Positions 42,108-51,123 of a DNA stretch of 64,000 nucleotides are shown here, piece by piece. The notes below the pieces were generated by a model that did not search any database, had not been told where the DNA came from, and was given only the letters and a program-made list of their open reading frames with translations. Source of the stretch: an uncultured Ruminococcus sp. (GTDB lineage: Bacteria > Bacillota > Clostridia > Oscillospirales > Ruminococcaceae); the NCBI GenBank assembly GCA_910579955.1, contig CAJTWE010000011.1, positions 1 through 64,000 of the forward strand. The letters run 5' to 3'. A program made the translations under genes and the position numbers. The number at the start of each line of letters is the position of its first letter. Position 1 is the first letter of the stretch.

Positions 42108-44951
42108 TTATGCGTTAATAGCTGACTTAGCAAACTCACTCTTCATAATACAAAGATCGAATATATTTATTCTTCCATCCTTGTTCATATCGCCTGCGGA
42201 AACGTCGTTTAAATTGCCGCTGCCAATCAGGAATTTTTGCATCATTATAATATCAAGCATAGAAAATTGCTTATCTGCATTTACATCACCTATAATATAA
42301 GAAGGTGTATTATCAGTAGTAGCTGTAGTAGTTGTGGTTGTAGTTGTAGTAGTTGTTGTGGTTGTAGTGGTAGTAGTTGTAGCAGCAGTTGTTGTAAATG
42401 TCGCAGCAAACCATTTCTGACAGTCATTATTTGTTGGCTGCCACTGCTGAACGTTAGCACCGTTTGCAACGCTTGCATTTGCAATTTCTACAAGGCAATT
42501 ATCCCTTGAGGCTCTAGTCATAATGTGATATGAGCCGTCAGGATTTTTTGAAAATTTAAATAGCATAGCGCTGTCTTTTGTAGAATATTCAGCAATACTG
42601 ATATTACCGCCATTTGAATCGCTTGATGCTTTCAATACATATTTAGGATTTGAATATGAGCGGATATAGTAGTAGTTTCCACCGCCTGAAAAAGCCTGTA
42701 ATGTCCACTGCTGGCTCTTGAAATGTCCTGTTGCCCATTGCTGAACATTGGAATCATTCTCCATTTTGCCGGCTTCAATATCCATAACCATTTTGCTGTT
42801 TACGTTTTCAAATTCATAGAGAACGCTTGTATTCATTTTACAGCCCGGATTGGCAATTTCTTCAAAGATCCAGTCTTGACAATTAGCACCATTGATTTCC
42901 CACTGCTGAACGTTATCACCTGAACCTATTCCGGCATCTTTTATTTCAATGGCAGACTTATTTCCTGAGATCTTAGTGCGAAGTTTATATGAACCATCAG
43001 CATTTTTGGTGATCATAAACTTTTGATTATCTCCGTTGTTGAATTGATAAATATCAATGTTTGTACCGTTAGTTGCCTTTTTGCCTGCAACATCAAGAGC
43101 ATATGTTCCGCCGTCACCTATAGCAGAAATAAGATAATAGTAGCCTTCACCTGCATCTATGAGTTTCCATATATCATGAATAACTCCATCAGCTGTGCCC
43201 CACTGATGTACATTAGTACCATTTTCAGCCTTAGCGCCGTCTACCTGCATATAAAGACCGGAATTTACATTTTTGATTCTGTATGTAGAACCATTGTTAA
43301 AGCTTGCAGCAACTGCTGAACTAAAATCAACATGTCTTAAAAAAGGATCAGCATATTTTTTTGATATCCATGATGAAAATTCACTATTAGTAATATATTT
43401 CATATTGGAAGCGGACATCTGATCTCCTGCATATTTTGTACAAAAATCTTTAGTATCAGTACCTTTAGTGTTGTACGCATCAAGGAGGAAGTATCCGTAA
43501 TTGCTGCTTTCAGGATACCATTTTGAAGTGTTTTTGGATTGAAAATTGATGGCAGATGGTGTTCCGTTTTTGCTTTCGGAAAGATATGAATTATCGTCTC
43601 TTGCAGGATTTTTATTTGTATCTCCACCCATTGTAAGAGCCTGCATTACAGAATAACCTTGGAAGCGGTTGTTCTGAGAAAGCATTTCAGAACCGTCACC
43701 TCCGATTATTCCGGTTGTTCCAGAACCGTTGGAATCAGTACCATATGCAGAGTAGTAGTTGTTGTAAATGTGAGCAGAACCATTTCCAAGTTGCGGACAG
43801 CGACGTACATTTTCATCCCACCAGTTGTAGAGAAGAGTTGTTCTGTCACGAGTGATCTCATCATTTTGAGTACCGTATGCAACTGTCCAGTAACGATTCT
43901 TTAAATGACAGTAAGAAATGGTTATATAGTCAGGTGAACGCAGTCTATCTTTAGCGTCCATATATGACTCATAAGGAGTGTTTATCCAGATAAATTTACC
44001 AACTTCATCCTGACCATTGCCTTTTCTGTCATATGAAAGCTGTGATTCAAAGTAAATATGATCTATCCAGATCTGTCTTGATGACCAGATGTTTATTAAA
44101 ATGCGGTTTGGAACGTTTTTGGCTACCATTTTAAGATTTCTGAAAATAATATTGTCAGATGGATTATCGCCTTCCTTGCCGTATTCATTATTAGTACGAA
44201 ATTGCGAATCATAGATAGTATGATTGCCATAGCAGCCAACGATAGTTTTATTGTCTCTTACTCTTGTGTGGCTTTTCTTCTGCATATCAATATCAGCTGT
44301 AACAACAATAGTTTGAGCACCTGTAGAATTGAGCTGCTTTTCTAAATCATCAGCAGTAGAAACGTAAACAACCTCACCGAGAAGACCGCCTATTGTACCT
44401 GCTTTTTCACCGGAAGGAGTCATACAGTTTGCTGCATATCCTTCAAGTCCGTCAAGATTAAGCTTGTACTTCTGATATTCACCGCCTGAATAGCTTGATA
44501 AGCTAAAGCCAGCGCCATCAGTATAGGTGAGAGCCTTTGATGGATCAGCATTACTTGTGATTTTGTAATACAGATAGTATCCGTCAAAATCCTTTTCAAC
44601 ACCTTCTATTTTCCAGCGCTGATTATCTCCGTTTGAATCTGCTGCAAGAGAAACACCAGCTCCATTTGCTGTAAGAATTTTTCCGTCAGCAGAACTTACG
44701 ATCTCATAAACACCGCTGCTCACATAATTCAGTGACCATTTTTCGTTAGCTGTTCCCATTTCAACGGATGGGGTAAGAGAACTGCCGTCGGAAGTAACGT
44801 TGTTGTCGGTATCAGCCATGCCAAGCCTGAATTCCTGAACCGGATAGGAAACAGATGCCGCCTCTGCTGTCATGGTTTGGGTAGGTACTGCTCCTGTAAA
44901 AACAGAAAATCCAAGCGTTGCCGAAGTAATAATTGAAAATATTTTTTTCAT
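42108..44951 (-). CDS. Secreted pectate lyase (PL1) with ricin-type modules and type I dockerin
   Basis: A 947-residue protein with a signal peptide (MKKIFSIITSATLGFSVFTG and on). Order: an N-terminal ricin-like trefoil (about 30-165), a PL1 parallel beta-helix (about 190-540; IWIDHIYFES and VRRCPQLGNG), two CBM13-type trefoils (about 545-840, with QxW-type repeats such as NVHQWG, NVQQWA and NVQQWQ), a poly-threonine linker, and a type I dockerin with two calcium loops (DVNADKQFSMLDI, DMNKDGRINIFDL). Pectate lyases cut polygalacturonate by beta-elimination; the dockerin would attach it to a cellulosome scaffoldin. The RxPxxR motif keeps the first Arg but has Gly in place of the second. GGAGG is eight bases before the ATG. 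Confidence 0.9.
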   Translation of the reverse strand: MKKIFSIITSATLGFSVFTGAVPTQTMTAEAASVSYPVQEFRLGMADTDNNVTSDGSSLTPSVEMGTANEKWSLNYVSSGVYEIVSSADGKILTANGAGVSLAADSNGDNQRWKIEGVEKDFDGYYLYYKITSNADPSKALTYTDGAGFSLSSYSGGEYQKYKLNLDGLEGYAANCMTPSGEKAGTIGGLLGEVVYVSTADDLEKQLNSTGAQTIVVTADIDMQKKSHTRVRDNKTIVGCYGNHTIYDSQFRTNNEYGKEGDNPSDNIIFRNLKMVAKNVPNRILINIWSSRQIWIDHIYFESQLSYDRKGNGQDEVGKFIWINTPYESYMDAKDRLRSPDYITISYCHLKNRYWTVAYGTQNDEITRDRTTLLYNWWDENVRRCPQLGNGSAHIYNNYYSAYGTDSNGSGTTGIIGGDGSEMLSQNNRFQGYSVMQALTMGGDTNKNPARDDNSYLSESKNGTPSAINFQSKNTSKWYPESSNYGYFLLDAYNTKGTDTKDFCTKYAGDQMSASNMKYITNSEFSSWISKKYADPFLRHVDFSSAVAASFNNGSTYRIKNVNSGLYMQVDGAKAENGTNVHQWGTADGVIHDIWKLIDAGEGYYYLISAIGDGGTYALDVAGKKATNGTNIDIYQFNNGDNQKFMITKNADGSYKLRTKISGNKSAIEIKDAGIGSGDNVQQWEINGANCQDWIFEEIANPGCKMNTSVLYEFENVNSKMVMDIEAGKMENDSNVQQWATGHFKSQQWTLQAFSGGGNYYYIRSYSNPKYVLKASSDSNGGNISIAEYSTKDSAMLFKFSKNPDGSYHIMTRASRDNCLVEIANASVANGANVQQWQPTNNDCQKWFAATFTTTAATTTTTTTTTTTTTTTTTTTATTDNTPSYIIGDVNADKQFSMLDIIMMQKFLIGSGNLNDVSAGDMNKDGRINIFDLCIMKSEFAKSAINA

Positions 44952-45011
44952 TTTTAATTCCTCCACTTCACTTTTGTTTTTATATAACTTTCATCCAAAG
45001 CTTGCTTTTTT

Positions 45012-45039
45012 ATATTATCAAATAAAAAGCACATTTCAA
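45012..45039 (-). promoter_or_regulatory. Probable promoter of the pectate lyase gene
   Basis: On the minus strand TTGAAA (45034-45039), 16 bases, TAATAT (45012-45017), about 60 bases before the ATG. Confidence 0.5.
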
Positions 45040-45084
45040 CATATTTATTTTATCATAAAACAGTACAAAATAAAATGATTTTTT

Positions 45085-45102
45085 ACGCCAAGTTTATGGC
45101 GT
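45085..45102 (+). terminator. Small hairpin with T-run between the DUF1624 and pectate lyase genes
   Basis: ACGCCA-AGTTTA-TGGCGT followed by TTTTT on the plus strand. Both neighbours are on the minus strand, so its orientation is puzzling and its role is uncertain. Confidence 0.3.
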
Positions 45103-45175
45103 TTTTTACTAAATGCTTTTCAATAACAGATATATAGTTTTGTTTCTCAGTGGCATTTCAGGTGTTTTTGTAAAT

Positions 45176-45925
45176 TTAGGCTGTGTATATGCTGAAAATA
45201 ATCCATAATACACCATAGATCAACGGTTGATGAAGCATGTAAATAATAAGAGAATGACGACCGAGCCATTCAAGCGGTTTTATACTAAATGTAGAAAGCA
45301 GGTGTAAAAGATTGTATTTTTTAAAAATATGATATATGAAATAACCTGTAATGTACAAGAATATCCACGGTATCAGCGGGAAATAATCGCTTGAGTAGAA
45401 TTCAGCAGGCGGAAAGCCAAGAAACGCTGTAAAATAATTTTGATATAGCGCAGAAGGCAGCTGTGCAATATTCAGGTTTTCAAATCCGATAAAACCATAC
45501 GGTACATTTTTAGTGAGCAGGAATAAGCACAAGGATATTATTGCAGCAGGAATTGGCGCTATTTTTGAAATGTATTTATCAAGTGGTATCATAATAAGCA
45601 TTCCAAATCCTATAAGGCAAAGAACTCCGAATTTTACTGCTGAATCCGGAAGGGCAAGTATAGTAACGATGCTTATTATAGCAGAACATATAATCACTGT
45701 TAAGCTGCGTTTAAGTTTACGACAGCTGAAATTTACGCAAAATCCCGATAGCAGTATGAATATCCAGCAAATACTCTGCTGCCATATGTATGCCCCTGTT
45801 CCTTTGAAAGCGCTGATATTTACGTTAAATATAAAAACAATATCCCAAAGGGCGTGATAGATTATCATTTCTGCAAGTGCAAATCCACGCAATATATCGG
45901 GTATAGTATATCTTTTTTTTACCAT
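45176..45925 (-). CDS. DUF1624 membrane acyltransferase-like protein
   Basis: A 249-residue membrane protein with about seven hydrophobic helices. The opening IPDILRGFALAEMIIYHALWD, the SGFCVNFSCRK loop and the C-terminal LEWLGRHSLIIYMLHQPLIYG fit DUF1624, related to heparan-alpha-glucosaminide N-acetyltransferases and to OafA-type acyltransferases. Such proteins move acyl groups across the membrane onto cell-surface sugars; the substrate here is unknown. It stands alone. A purine-rich GGAGGAC lies upstream of the start. Confidence 0.75.
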   Translation of the reverse strand: MVKKRYTIPDILRGFALAEMIIYHALWDIVFIFNVNISAFKGTGAYIWQQSICWIFILLSGFCVNFSCRKLKRSLTVIICSAIISIVTILALPDSAVKFGVLCLIGFGMLIMIPLDKYISKIAPIPAAIISLCLFLLTKNVPYGFIGFENLNIAQLPSALYQNYFTAFLGFPPAEFYSSDYFPLIPWIFLYITGYFIYHIFKKYNLLHLLSTFSIKPLEWLGRHSLIIYMLHQPLIYGVLWIIFSIYTA

Positions 45926-46067
45926 TTAAGCAAGTCCTCCCGAAAGTTTATGATAAAAGTTTATTAGAAAAAATTGTTATAGTTATATAGGAATGATAGC
46001 ATAATATATTTTTTATGTCAAGTAAATATATGGCTATAAAAAACAAGTGCAAAATAAGTATAAAATA

Positions 46068-46107
46068 AAACGAGCTGCTTTATGTTTTTCAATAAAGCAG
46101 CTCGTTT
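46068..46107 (-). terminator. Terminator of the rubrerythrin gene
   Basis: AAACGAGCTGCTTTAT (46068-46083) pairs with ATAAAGCAGCTCGTTT (46092-46107). On the minus strand a TTTTATTTTA run follows. The remaining 45926-46067 gap is AT-rich without a gene. Confidence 0.8.
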
Positions 46108-46136
46108 ATCTGTATAAACTTTATAAAAATATAAGA

Positions 46137-46682
46137 TTACTTGAAATATCTGTTCAGCAGACCTTCGAAAGCCTTACCGTGGCGAGCCTCGTCTTTAGCC
46201 ATTTCGTGAACTGTGTCGTGAATAGCATCAAGATTAAGCTGTTTAGCCTTTGCAGCAAGAGCCTTCTTGCCTGCGCAAGCACCGGATTCAGCGGCTACAC
46301 GCATTTCAAGGTTTTTCTTTGTGGAATTAGTAACAACTTCGCCCAGCAGTTCTGCAAACTTAGCAGCGTGTTCAGCTTCTTCATAAGCAGCCTTTTCCCA
46401 GTAAAGACCGATTTCCGGGTAACCTTCACGGTGAGCAACACGTGCCATAGCAAGGTACATACCAACTTCAGTACATTCGCCTGTGAAGTTTTCACGGAGA
46501 CCTGCAATGATCTCTTCATCAACGCCCTGTGCTACGCCTACAACATGCTCATCAGCCCACTGTGTTTTATTTTCATCCTGCTTTGTGAACTTTTCAGCTG
46601 GTGCCTGACAAATTGGACATACATCTGGAGCGCTGTCGCCTTCGTGAACATAGCCGCATACTGAACATACATATTTACTCAT
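46137..46682 (-). CDS. Reverse rubrerythrin (NADH peroxidase type)
   Basis: A 181-residue protein with an N-terminal rubredoxin domain (YVCSVCGYVHEGD and CPICQAP, two CxxC pairs) followed by a diiron ferritin-like domain with ExxH ligands (YEEAEHAAKF, DEARHGKAF). The rubredoxin-first order marks the reverse rubrerythrin group of strict anaerobes, which reduces hydrogen peroxide with electrons from NADH via partner proteins. The gene has a perfect consensus promoter and its own terminator, implying strong expression as a single unit. GGAGG precedes the ATG. Confidence 0.92.
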   Translation of the reverse strand: MSKYVCSVCGYVHEGDSAPDVCPICQAPAEKFTKQDENKTQWADEHVVGVAQGVDEEIIAGLRENFTGECTEVGMYLAMARVAHREGYPEIGLYWEKAAYEEAEHAAKFAELLGEVVTNSTKKNLEMRVAAESGACAGKKALAAKAKQLNLDAIHDTVHEMAKDEARHGKAFEGLLNRYFK

Positions 46683-46740
46683 AATTTATGATCCTCCTGA
46701 AATTTAATATACAATCTTTTTTGCTTTAGACTGTGATTAT

Positions 46741-46769
46741 ATTATATCATATTAGCTTTTACTTGTCAA
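46741..46769 (-). promoter_or_regulatory. Consensus promoter of the rubrerythrin gene
   Basis: On the minus strand TTGACA (46764-46769), 17 bases, TATAAT (46741-46746): a perfect match. I see no clear PerR-type operator overlapping it. Confidence 0.85.
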
Positions 46770-46875
46770 TAGTAATTATCAATAAGAATTATATTTTAAT
46801 TAATTTACGAAAATTTTTCTTGATTTTTTATATGAAATAAAGCTTTTTATGTATAATAGTTTACATTGTATATGT

Positions 46876-46903
46876 TGACAGATGTATTTCTGATATGATA
46901 AAA
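46876..46903 (+). promoter_or_regulatory. Probable promoter of the large dockerin gene
   Basis: TTGACA (46876-46881), 16 bases, GATAAA (46898-46903); the leader is about 35 bases. Confidence 0.5.
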
Positions 46904-46944
46904 TTAAATTGTAAATTGTGACAAATACTTTGGAGGTGTTCACT

Positions 46945-49900
46945 ATGAGAAAAAGAATGAGAAAAAGAATATTTTCGATTATTTTGACATTGTGTTTTAT
47001 ATTTGGCGATATTGGTGCTGTCGGATATTTAAACAGTTCGAGAGCAAGTGCGGAAGATGTCTTTTTATATGAAGCTGATACTTGGGGATTTTCAGCAAGT
47101 GAACTTATAGATGATGATATACCTTATCTTACTTCTGTTTTAAAAAGAAAAATTTTATCAGGAAAAAGCGCTGATGAATTACAACGTATAAAAAGTCAGC
47201 TTGAAAAGCCGGTGACGGATATTTCCTACGGTATGGCGCTGATTGAGCTTTTGTTTTATAACGGCATATGGGATGTTTCTGATATTTCTAATAAAGCAGA
47301 AGTTCTCCATGACGTCAAAGCGCCCGTGCGTAAAGACGCTTTGCTTAGTTTTATAAATTATTGCAATCTTTTACAATATACTGACGCTATTGCAGTTCTT
47401 GATGAGGAGGCTTTGTCTTCTGGAAGCGCTGCCGCTCTTGAAAATGCTGAAACAGCAGTGTCAGACGGGAAGCCTGCGATTATTCGTTTACATAGCTCAT
47501 CATCTGATGATGCCGTTACATCTGTGATTTACGGCTGTGAGCAAGGCTTATGGCGGTATAGCGGAACAAGATATAACTACAGGCTGCTTCTTTCAAATAC
47601 TATGAATACATCATTTTCCGATGATTCATGTATTTATTACAATAAAACAACCGGTAGGTGGGCCATTCCAGATATGAATTTATCTGATAGATCAGGTGCA
47701 GTACTGGGCGCTGTTATAGATGATGTAGGCGTTCTTAGTAAAAATTGCTACGATCCTGAAAAGCTTCCAAAAATGATGCTCGAGCGTGTTTTTGTATCGC
47801 CGGAAGAATTTGATATTCCTATTACGCTAAGTCAATCGGGAATACCGGAAGCTGCGGGAATAAGCATGGATATTGATTTTAGTCTTGCCGCACAAGAAAT
47901 ATTGCATCCGAGCTATGATGTTGAATCTTACGATATTGGCAGCGCTATGCCTGCTAATCTTTGTTCCAATACCGTAAATGATATTGATTTTATAATGATG
48001 TCAGTTGTAACGCCTATGGCTAAAGGCGGTATTATATGTGAGGAAAATGTTCCTATTATTTCATATCTCATGGACTGTGCAGATGAATCTGTTGTAAGGT
48101 CAACTGCGGAAAAATACGGTATTCCTATGCAGCATGATGATGAACATGGGGATTATTACGCCTTTCCGGTTTATTTTGCTACACACGATATAAGAAGCTA
48201 TTACTGTACTTTGGATGGAAAAGATGAGTTTCCAATCGTTATGGATAGTGAAGTGTGCGTTGTAGTAAACCCAAAGGAAACCACAACAACAACTGCTATG
48301 ACAACAACTACTACTGAATCTTTAACTACTACTGAAACTATACCTGCCACTACTACGGTTACAGAGACAATAACTACAAATTCTTCAAACAAAACTTCTG
48401 CATCAACAACAGAGAAAACTTCACTTACAAGCGTTTCAACCACAAAGGAAACAAGTAAGGAGTCGGAAAGTAAAAGTTCTACAACTGTAACTTCTGTTAC
48501 AACAAGAGATACATCATATACTTCTGATAAGACGAGTGCAACTAATTTCAGTACGACTTCTTCTGATATGCAAAAAACAAGTACATCTACAAGTATTACA
48601 ACAACTACAACAACTACAACAGTGAAAATAACTACTACAAAACAGAGCTTTGATTGGGGTAAGGATAATTGGCAATATCCTCATGACCTGCTTGTACCTG
48701 AGTATATGGCAGATGGATATAAGCTGGTTAATTCTCATAAGGAAAATCTAATGGCAAATCTCAGCCCTATGGAACGAGTTCGTATAAAAAATATTTTGGA
48801 TCGTGAGTGGCTGGGTGCAGAGTATGGTTTGACTGTGACAGAAATACTTGCCAAAAATGGTGCGTTTTCTGTGCCTATGTGGGATCCAAGAGTTAAAAAT
48901 ATTTATGACCTTGATTTGAATGATGATAGAAATCTTTCCCTTATTTCATACTATCAGCTTCTACAGGAAAGTGACAGTGTGCAGCAGGAAATTGCATGGA
49001 CAAGTGCTTTTATGTCTAAAAAGTATGTGCTTAGTCAGCTTATATCAGCTGCTTCCAATTCAGCTAAAGGCGGCGATATGACTATTGTGTGCTTTTTTAG
49101 CAAGGATTATTCTCATTCTGCTATAGCATACGATATGGAATACGGTTCATGGTATCTTGGACAAGAGCGATATGACGGCAGAATAATTATTGCAGACCCT
49201 TATTTAGACGATTTTTCAAATGAATCATGTCTGTATTTTAATAGCAGTACTCTTGAATGGTGTGTTCCTAGTCTTAATATGAACTCTGCTGATAAAGATA
49301 CATTTATAGGTCTGGCTTCAAATTCCGTTTCACTGATAAATGATGGCGGCTACTTTATGGGAACGTCAGCTTATACATATCAGCATGCTTATATACCTAT
49401 TCTTGAAGTGCCTGTTGATACAGAGGATTTTATTATTTCACCTATAGATTCTTTTGAAGATAAAGTTATGACAAATTCAGATCTTAATTGGTTTAGCACT
49501 GTGTCGGCATCGATTACTCATCGCCGTGCAGGACTTGACTATGACACCGATGGATTTGAGATATATCCTGTAAAGAACTGTAGTGTAGATTATCAGATGT
49601 CTTTTGAAAAGTATCTTTTGTCTGCAAAGGCGGATAATGCCGAAAGCGTTACATTTCTTTCAGATGGCATTATAAATCTTGTAGCTATTGAAAGTGACTT
49701 TGAACTAAGCATAACAACTGAATCAGAACTGCGATGGGACAGCATTACTGTTTCAGGCAGCAATGCTGATAATATAAAAGTAGGGCATGTCGGAAACGGA
49801 GTAATTCTTACGGGAGATAATCTTAATGATATCATAATAAAAGCAGATTCCATATCACGCAAAATGAATGCTCTTAGTGATGGCAAAGCATATACCAAAG

Positions 49901-50211
49901 CTTTTATCTATGAAGAATATGATGGAAGTATAGGCATTCGTGTTGATGCGGACGGCGATGGAGAGTGTGAAACCGTGCTTGAAGATACTGAAAAGCTAAA
50001 GTACGGAGATGTAAATATAGACGGTATCGTTTCTGTGGTAGATATGGTATATATGACGAAATATCTCTCGGGTGCAATAAAAATGAACAGAATACAGATG
50101 AAAAATGCTGACTGTCTCCTTGATGGAACAGTTGATAGTTCAGATGCAACCGTTATGCTTCTTTTTATTGGAGAAAAGCAAGAAAAACTTCCTGTTATAC
50201 CTGATGTATAA
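46945..50211 (+). CDS. Large dockerin protein with two tandem peptidase-like domains
   Basis: A 1088-residue secreted protein. GGAGG sets the start at 46945; a signal peptide (RIFSIILTLCFIFGDIGAVG) follows. Two related domains (about 30-440 and 575-960) are separated by a Thr/Ser-rich linker. Both share YGMALIELLFYNG or YGLTVTEILAKNG and, later, a strand block with SYCIYYN or ESCLYFN and a WAIPDMN or WCVPSLN end. This plan resembles papain-like peptidases in which CYGM carries the nucleophile, but the Cys position is Ser or Glu here; a His remains only in the second copy (SHSAIAY). A type I dockerin (DVNIDGIVSVVDM, LDGTVDSSDA) ends the protein. It may be a non-catalytic cellulosome component. 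Confidence 0.7.
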   Translation: MRKRMRKRIFSIILTLCFIFGDIGAVGYLNSSRASAEDVFLYEADTWGFSASELIDDDIPYLTSVLKRKILSGKSADELQRIKSQLEKPVTDISYGMALIELLFYNGIWDVSDISNKAEVLHDVKAPVRKDALLSFINYCNLLQYTDAIAVLDEEALSSGSAAALENAETAVSDGKPAIIRLHSSSSDDAVTSVIYGCEQGLWRYSGTRYNYRLLLSNTMNTSFSDDSCIYYNKTTGRWAIPDMNLSDRSGAVLGAVIDDVGVLSKNCYDPEKLPKMMLERVFVSPEEFDIPITLSQSGIPEAAGISMDIDFSLAAQEILHPSYDVESYDIGSAMPANLCSNTVNDIDFIMMSVVTPMAKGGIICEENVPIISYLMDCADESVVRSTAEKYGIPMQHDDEHGDYYAFPVYFATHDIRSYYCTLDGKDEFPIVMDSEVCVVVNPKETTTTTAMTTTTTESLTTTETIPATTTVTETITTNSSNKTSASTTEKTSLTSVSTTKETSKESESKSSTTVTSVTTRDTSYTSDKTSATNFSTTSSDMQKTSTSTSITTTTTTTTVKITTTKQSFDWGKDNWQYPHDLLVPEYMADGYKLVNSHKENLMANLSPMERVRIKNILDREWLGAEYGLTVTEILAKNGAFSVPMWDPRVKNIYDLDLNDDRNLSLISYYQLLQESDSVQQEIAWTSAFMSKKYVLSQLISAASNSAKGGDMTIVCFFSKDYSHSAIAYDMEYGSWYLGQERYDGRIIIADPYLDDFSNESCLYFNSSTLEWCVPSLNMNSADKDTFIGLASNSVSLINDGGYFMGTSAYTYQHAYIPILEVPVDTEDFIISPIDSFEDKVMTNSDLNWFSTVSASITHRRAGLDYDTDGFEIYPVKNCSVDYQMSFEKYLLSAKADNAESVTFLSDGIINLVAIESDFELSITTESELRWDSITVSGSNADNIKVGHVGNGVILTGDNLNDIIIKADSISRKMNALSDGKAYTKAFIYEEYDGSIGIRVDADGDGECETVLEDTEKLKYGDVNIDGIVSVVDMVYMTKYLSGAIKMNRIQMKNADCLLDGTVDSSDATVMLLFIGEKQEKLPVIPDV

Positions 50212-50316
50212 GAAATAATTATGTGATTCATAAAGAGGTTTTGATGTATATTTTCTTTTAAATATAAATTCAGAAAGTACGGCTTTAAAAAATATTGTTT
50301 TTTTAAGGAAATGTTA

Positions 50317-50345
50317 TTGACGAAGAGGAAGAATTATTATATAAT
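50317..50345 (+). promoter_or_regulatory. Promoter of rpe
   Basis: TTGACG (50317-50322), 17 bases, TATAAT (50340-50345). Confidence 0.75.
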
Positions 50346-50355
50346 AAGAATGTGT

Positions 50356-50390
50356 AACTCTAAAGGCGTGTGTTATCAGCCTTTGGAGTT
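50356..50390 (+). promoter_or_regulatory. Leader hairpin before rpe
   Basis: AACTCTAAAGGC (50356-50367) pairs with GCCTTTGGAGTT (50379-50390), with one mismatch, right after the transcription start. There is no T-run, so it may stabilise or regulate the transcript rather than end it. Confidence 0.5.
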
Positions 50391-50422
50391 GCCATGTTAT
50401 GATATAAGTGGAGGAGATAAAT

Positions 50423-51085
50423 GTGAGAAAGTTTTATACCTGCGCATCAGTTTTGAGTGCTGATATGAGAAATCTCGAAAAGGTATCAAAAGAGCTTGAA
50501 TCAAGTGGTGTCGATATGCTTCATTTCGATGTAATGGATGGAGTTTTCGTACCTAATTTATCATTTGGCTTTCCTATTCTTAAAGCTGTAGATATGAGCA
50601 CAAACTTGTTTCTTGATGTTCATCTTATGATAACAGACCCTTTGCGCTACATTTCACAAACTATTAGTGCAGGTGCAGATCTTATTACATTTCATATTGA
50701 AAGCAGCAGCGCTCCTTATGAAACTATAGCTGCCATAAAAAATGGCGGTGTTAAAGCCGGTATTGTAATAAAGCCGGGTACGCCGTATGAAGCAATACTT
50801 CCTTTTATAGAGCTTGTAGACGTTGTGCTTGTTATGACTGTTGAACCCGGATTTGGGGGTCAGTCATTTATGGAAGATATGCTCGATAAGGTAAGAGCAC
50901 TGCGTAAATATATTGATGACAGAAATCTTTCTGTACATATTCAGGTGGACGGAGGAATAAATGATAAGACCATAGCAAAAGCCGTTGAAGCAGGCGCAGA
51001 TATGCTTGTTGTAGGCAGCTATTTGTTTAATCAGTCAAGTATATCCGATGGATTAGAAGTACTGAGGAATGCCGTTTCTGAGTGA
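50423..51085 (+). CDS. rpe: Ribulose-phosphate 3-epimerase
   Basis: A 220-residue TIM barrel. It has CASVLSADMRNL, the metal-binding HFDVMDGVFVPNLSFG, LDVHLMI, VEPGFGGQSF and the phosphate-binding VDGGINDKT and VVGSYLF, all diagnostic of Rpe. It interconverts ribulose 5-phosphate and xylulose 5-phosphate in the pentose phosphate pathway. The start is taken as GTG at 50423 because GGAGGAG lies six bases before it. It begins the rightward run to dnaE, separated from the next gene by 38 bases. Confidence 0.92.
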   Translation: MRKFYTCASVLSADMRNLEKVSKELESSGVDMLHFDVMDGVFVPNLSFGFPILKAVDMSTNLFLDVHLMITDPLRYISQTISAGADLITFHIESSSAPYETIAAIKNGGVKAGIVIKPGTPYEAILPFIELVDVVLVMTVEPGFGGQSFMEDMLDKVRALRKYIDDRNLSVHIQVDGGINDKTIAKAVEAGADMLVVGSYLFNQSSISDGLEVLRNAVSE

Positions 51086-51123
51086 ATTTACGGGGCGAAG
51101 TTTGAATAGAATGGAGTATAAAG

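Noticed and set aside
42303..42393. A microsatellite or phase-variable repeat in the pectate lyase gene
   Set aside because: The repeat encodes the in-frame poly-threonine linker before the dockerin, mixes ACT and ACA codons, and keeps the frame; it looks like a normal linker.
44967..45175. A small RNA gene in the gap upstream of the pectate lyase
   Set aside because: The small hairpin and T-run point the wrong way for the neighbours, but no promoter on that strand was found to support a separate transcript.
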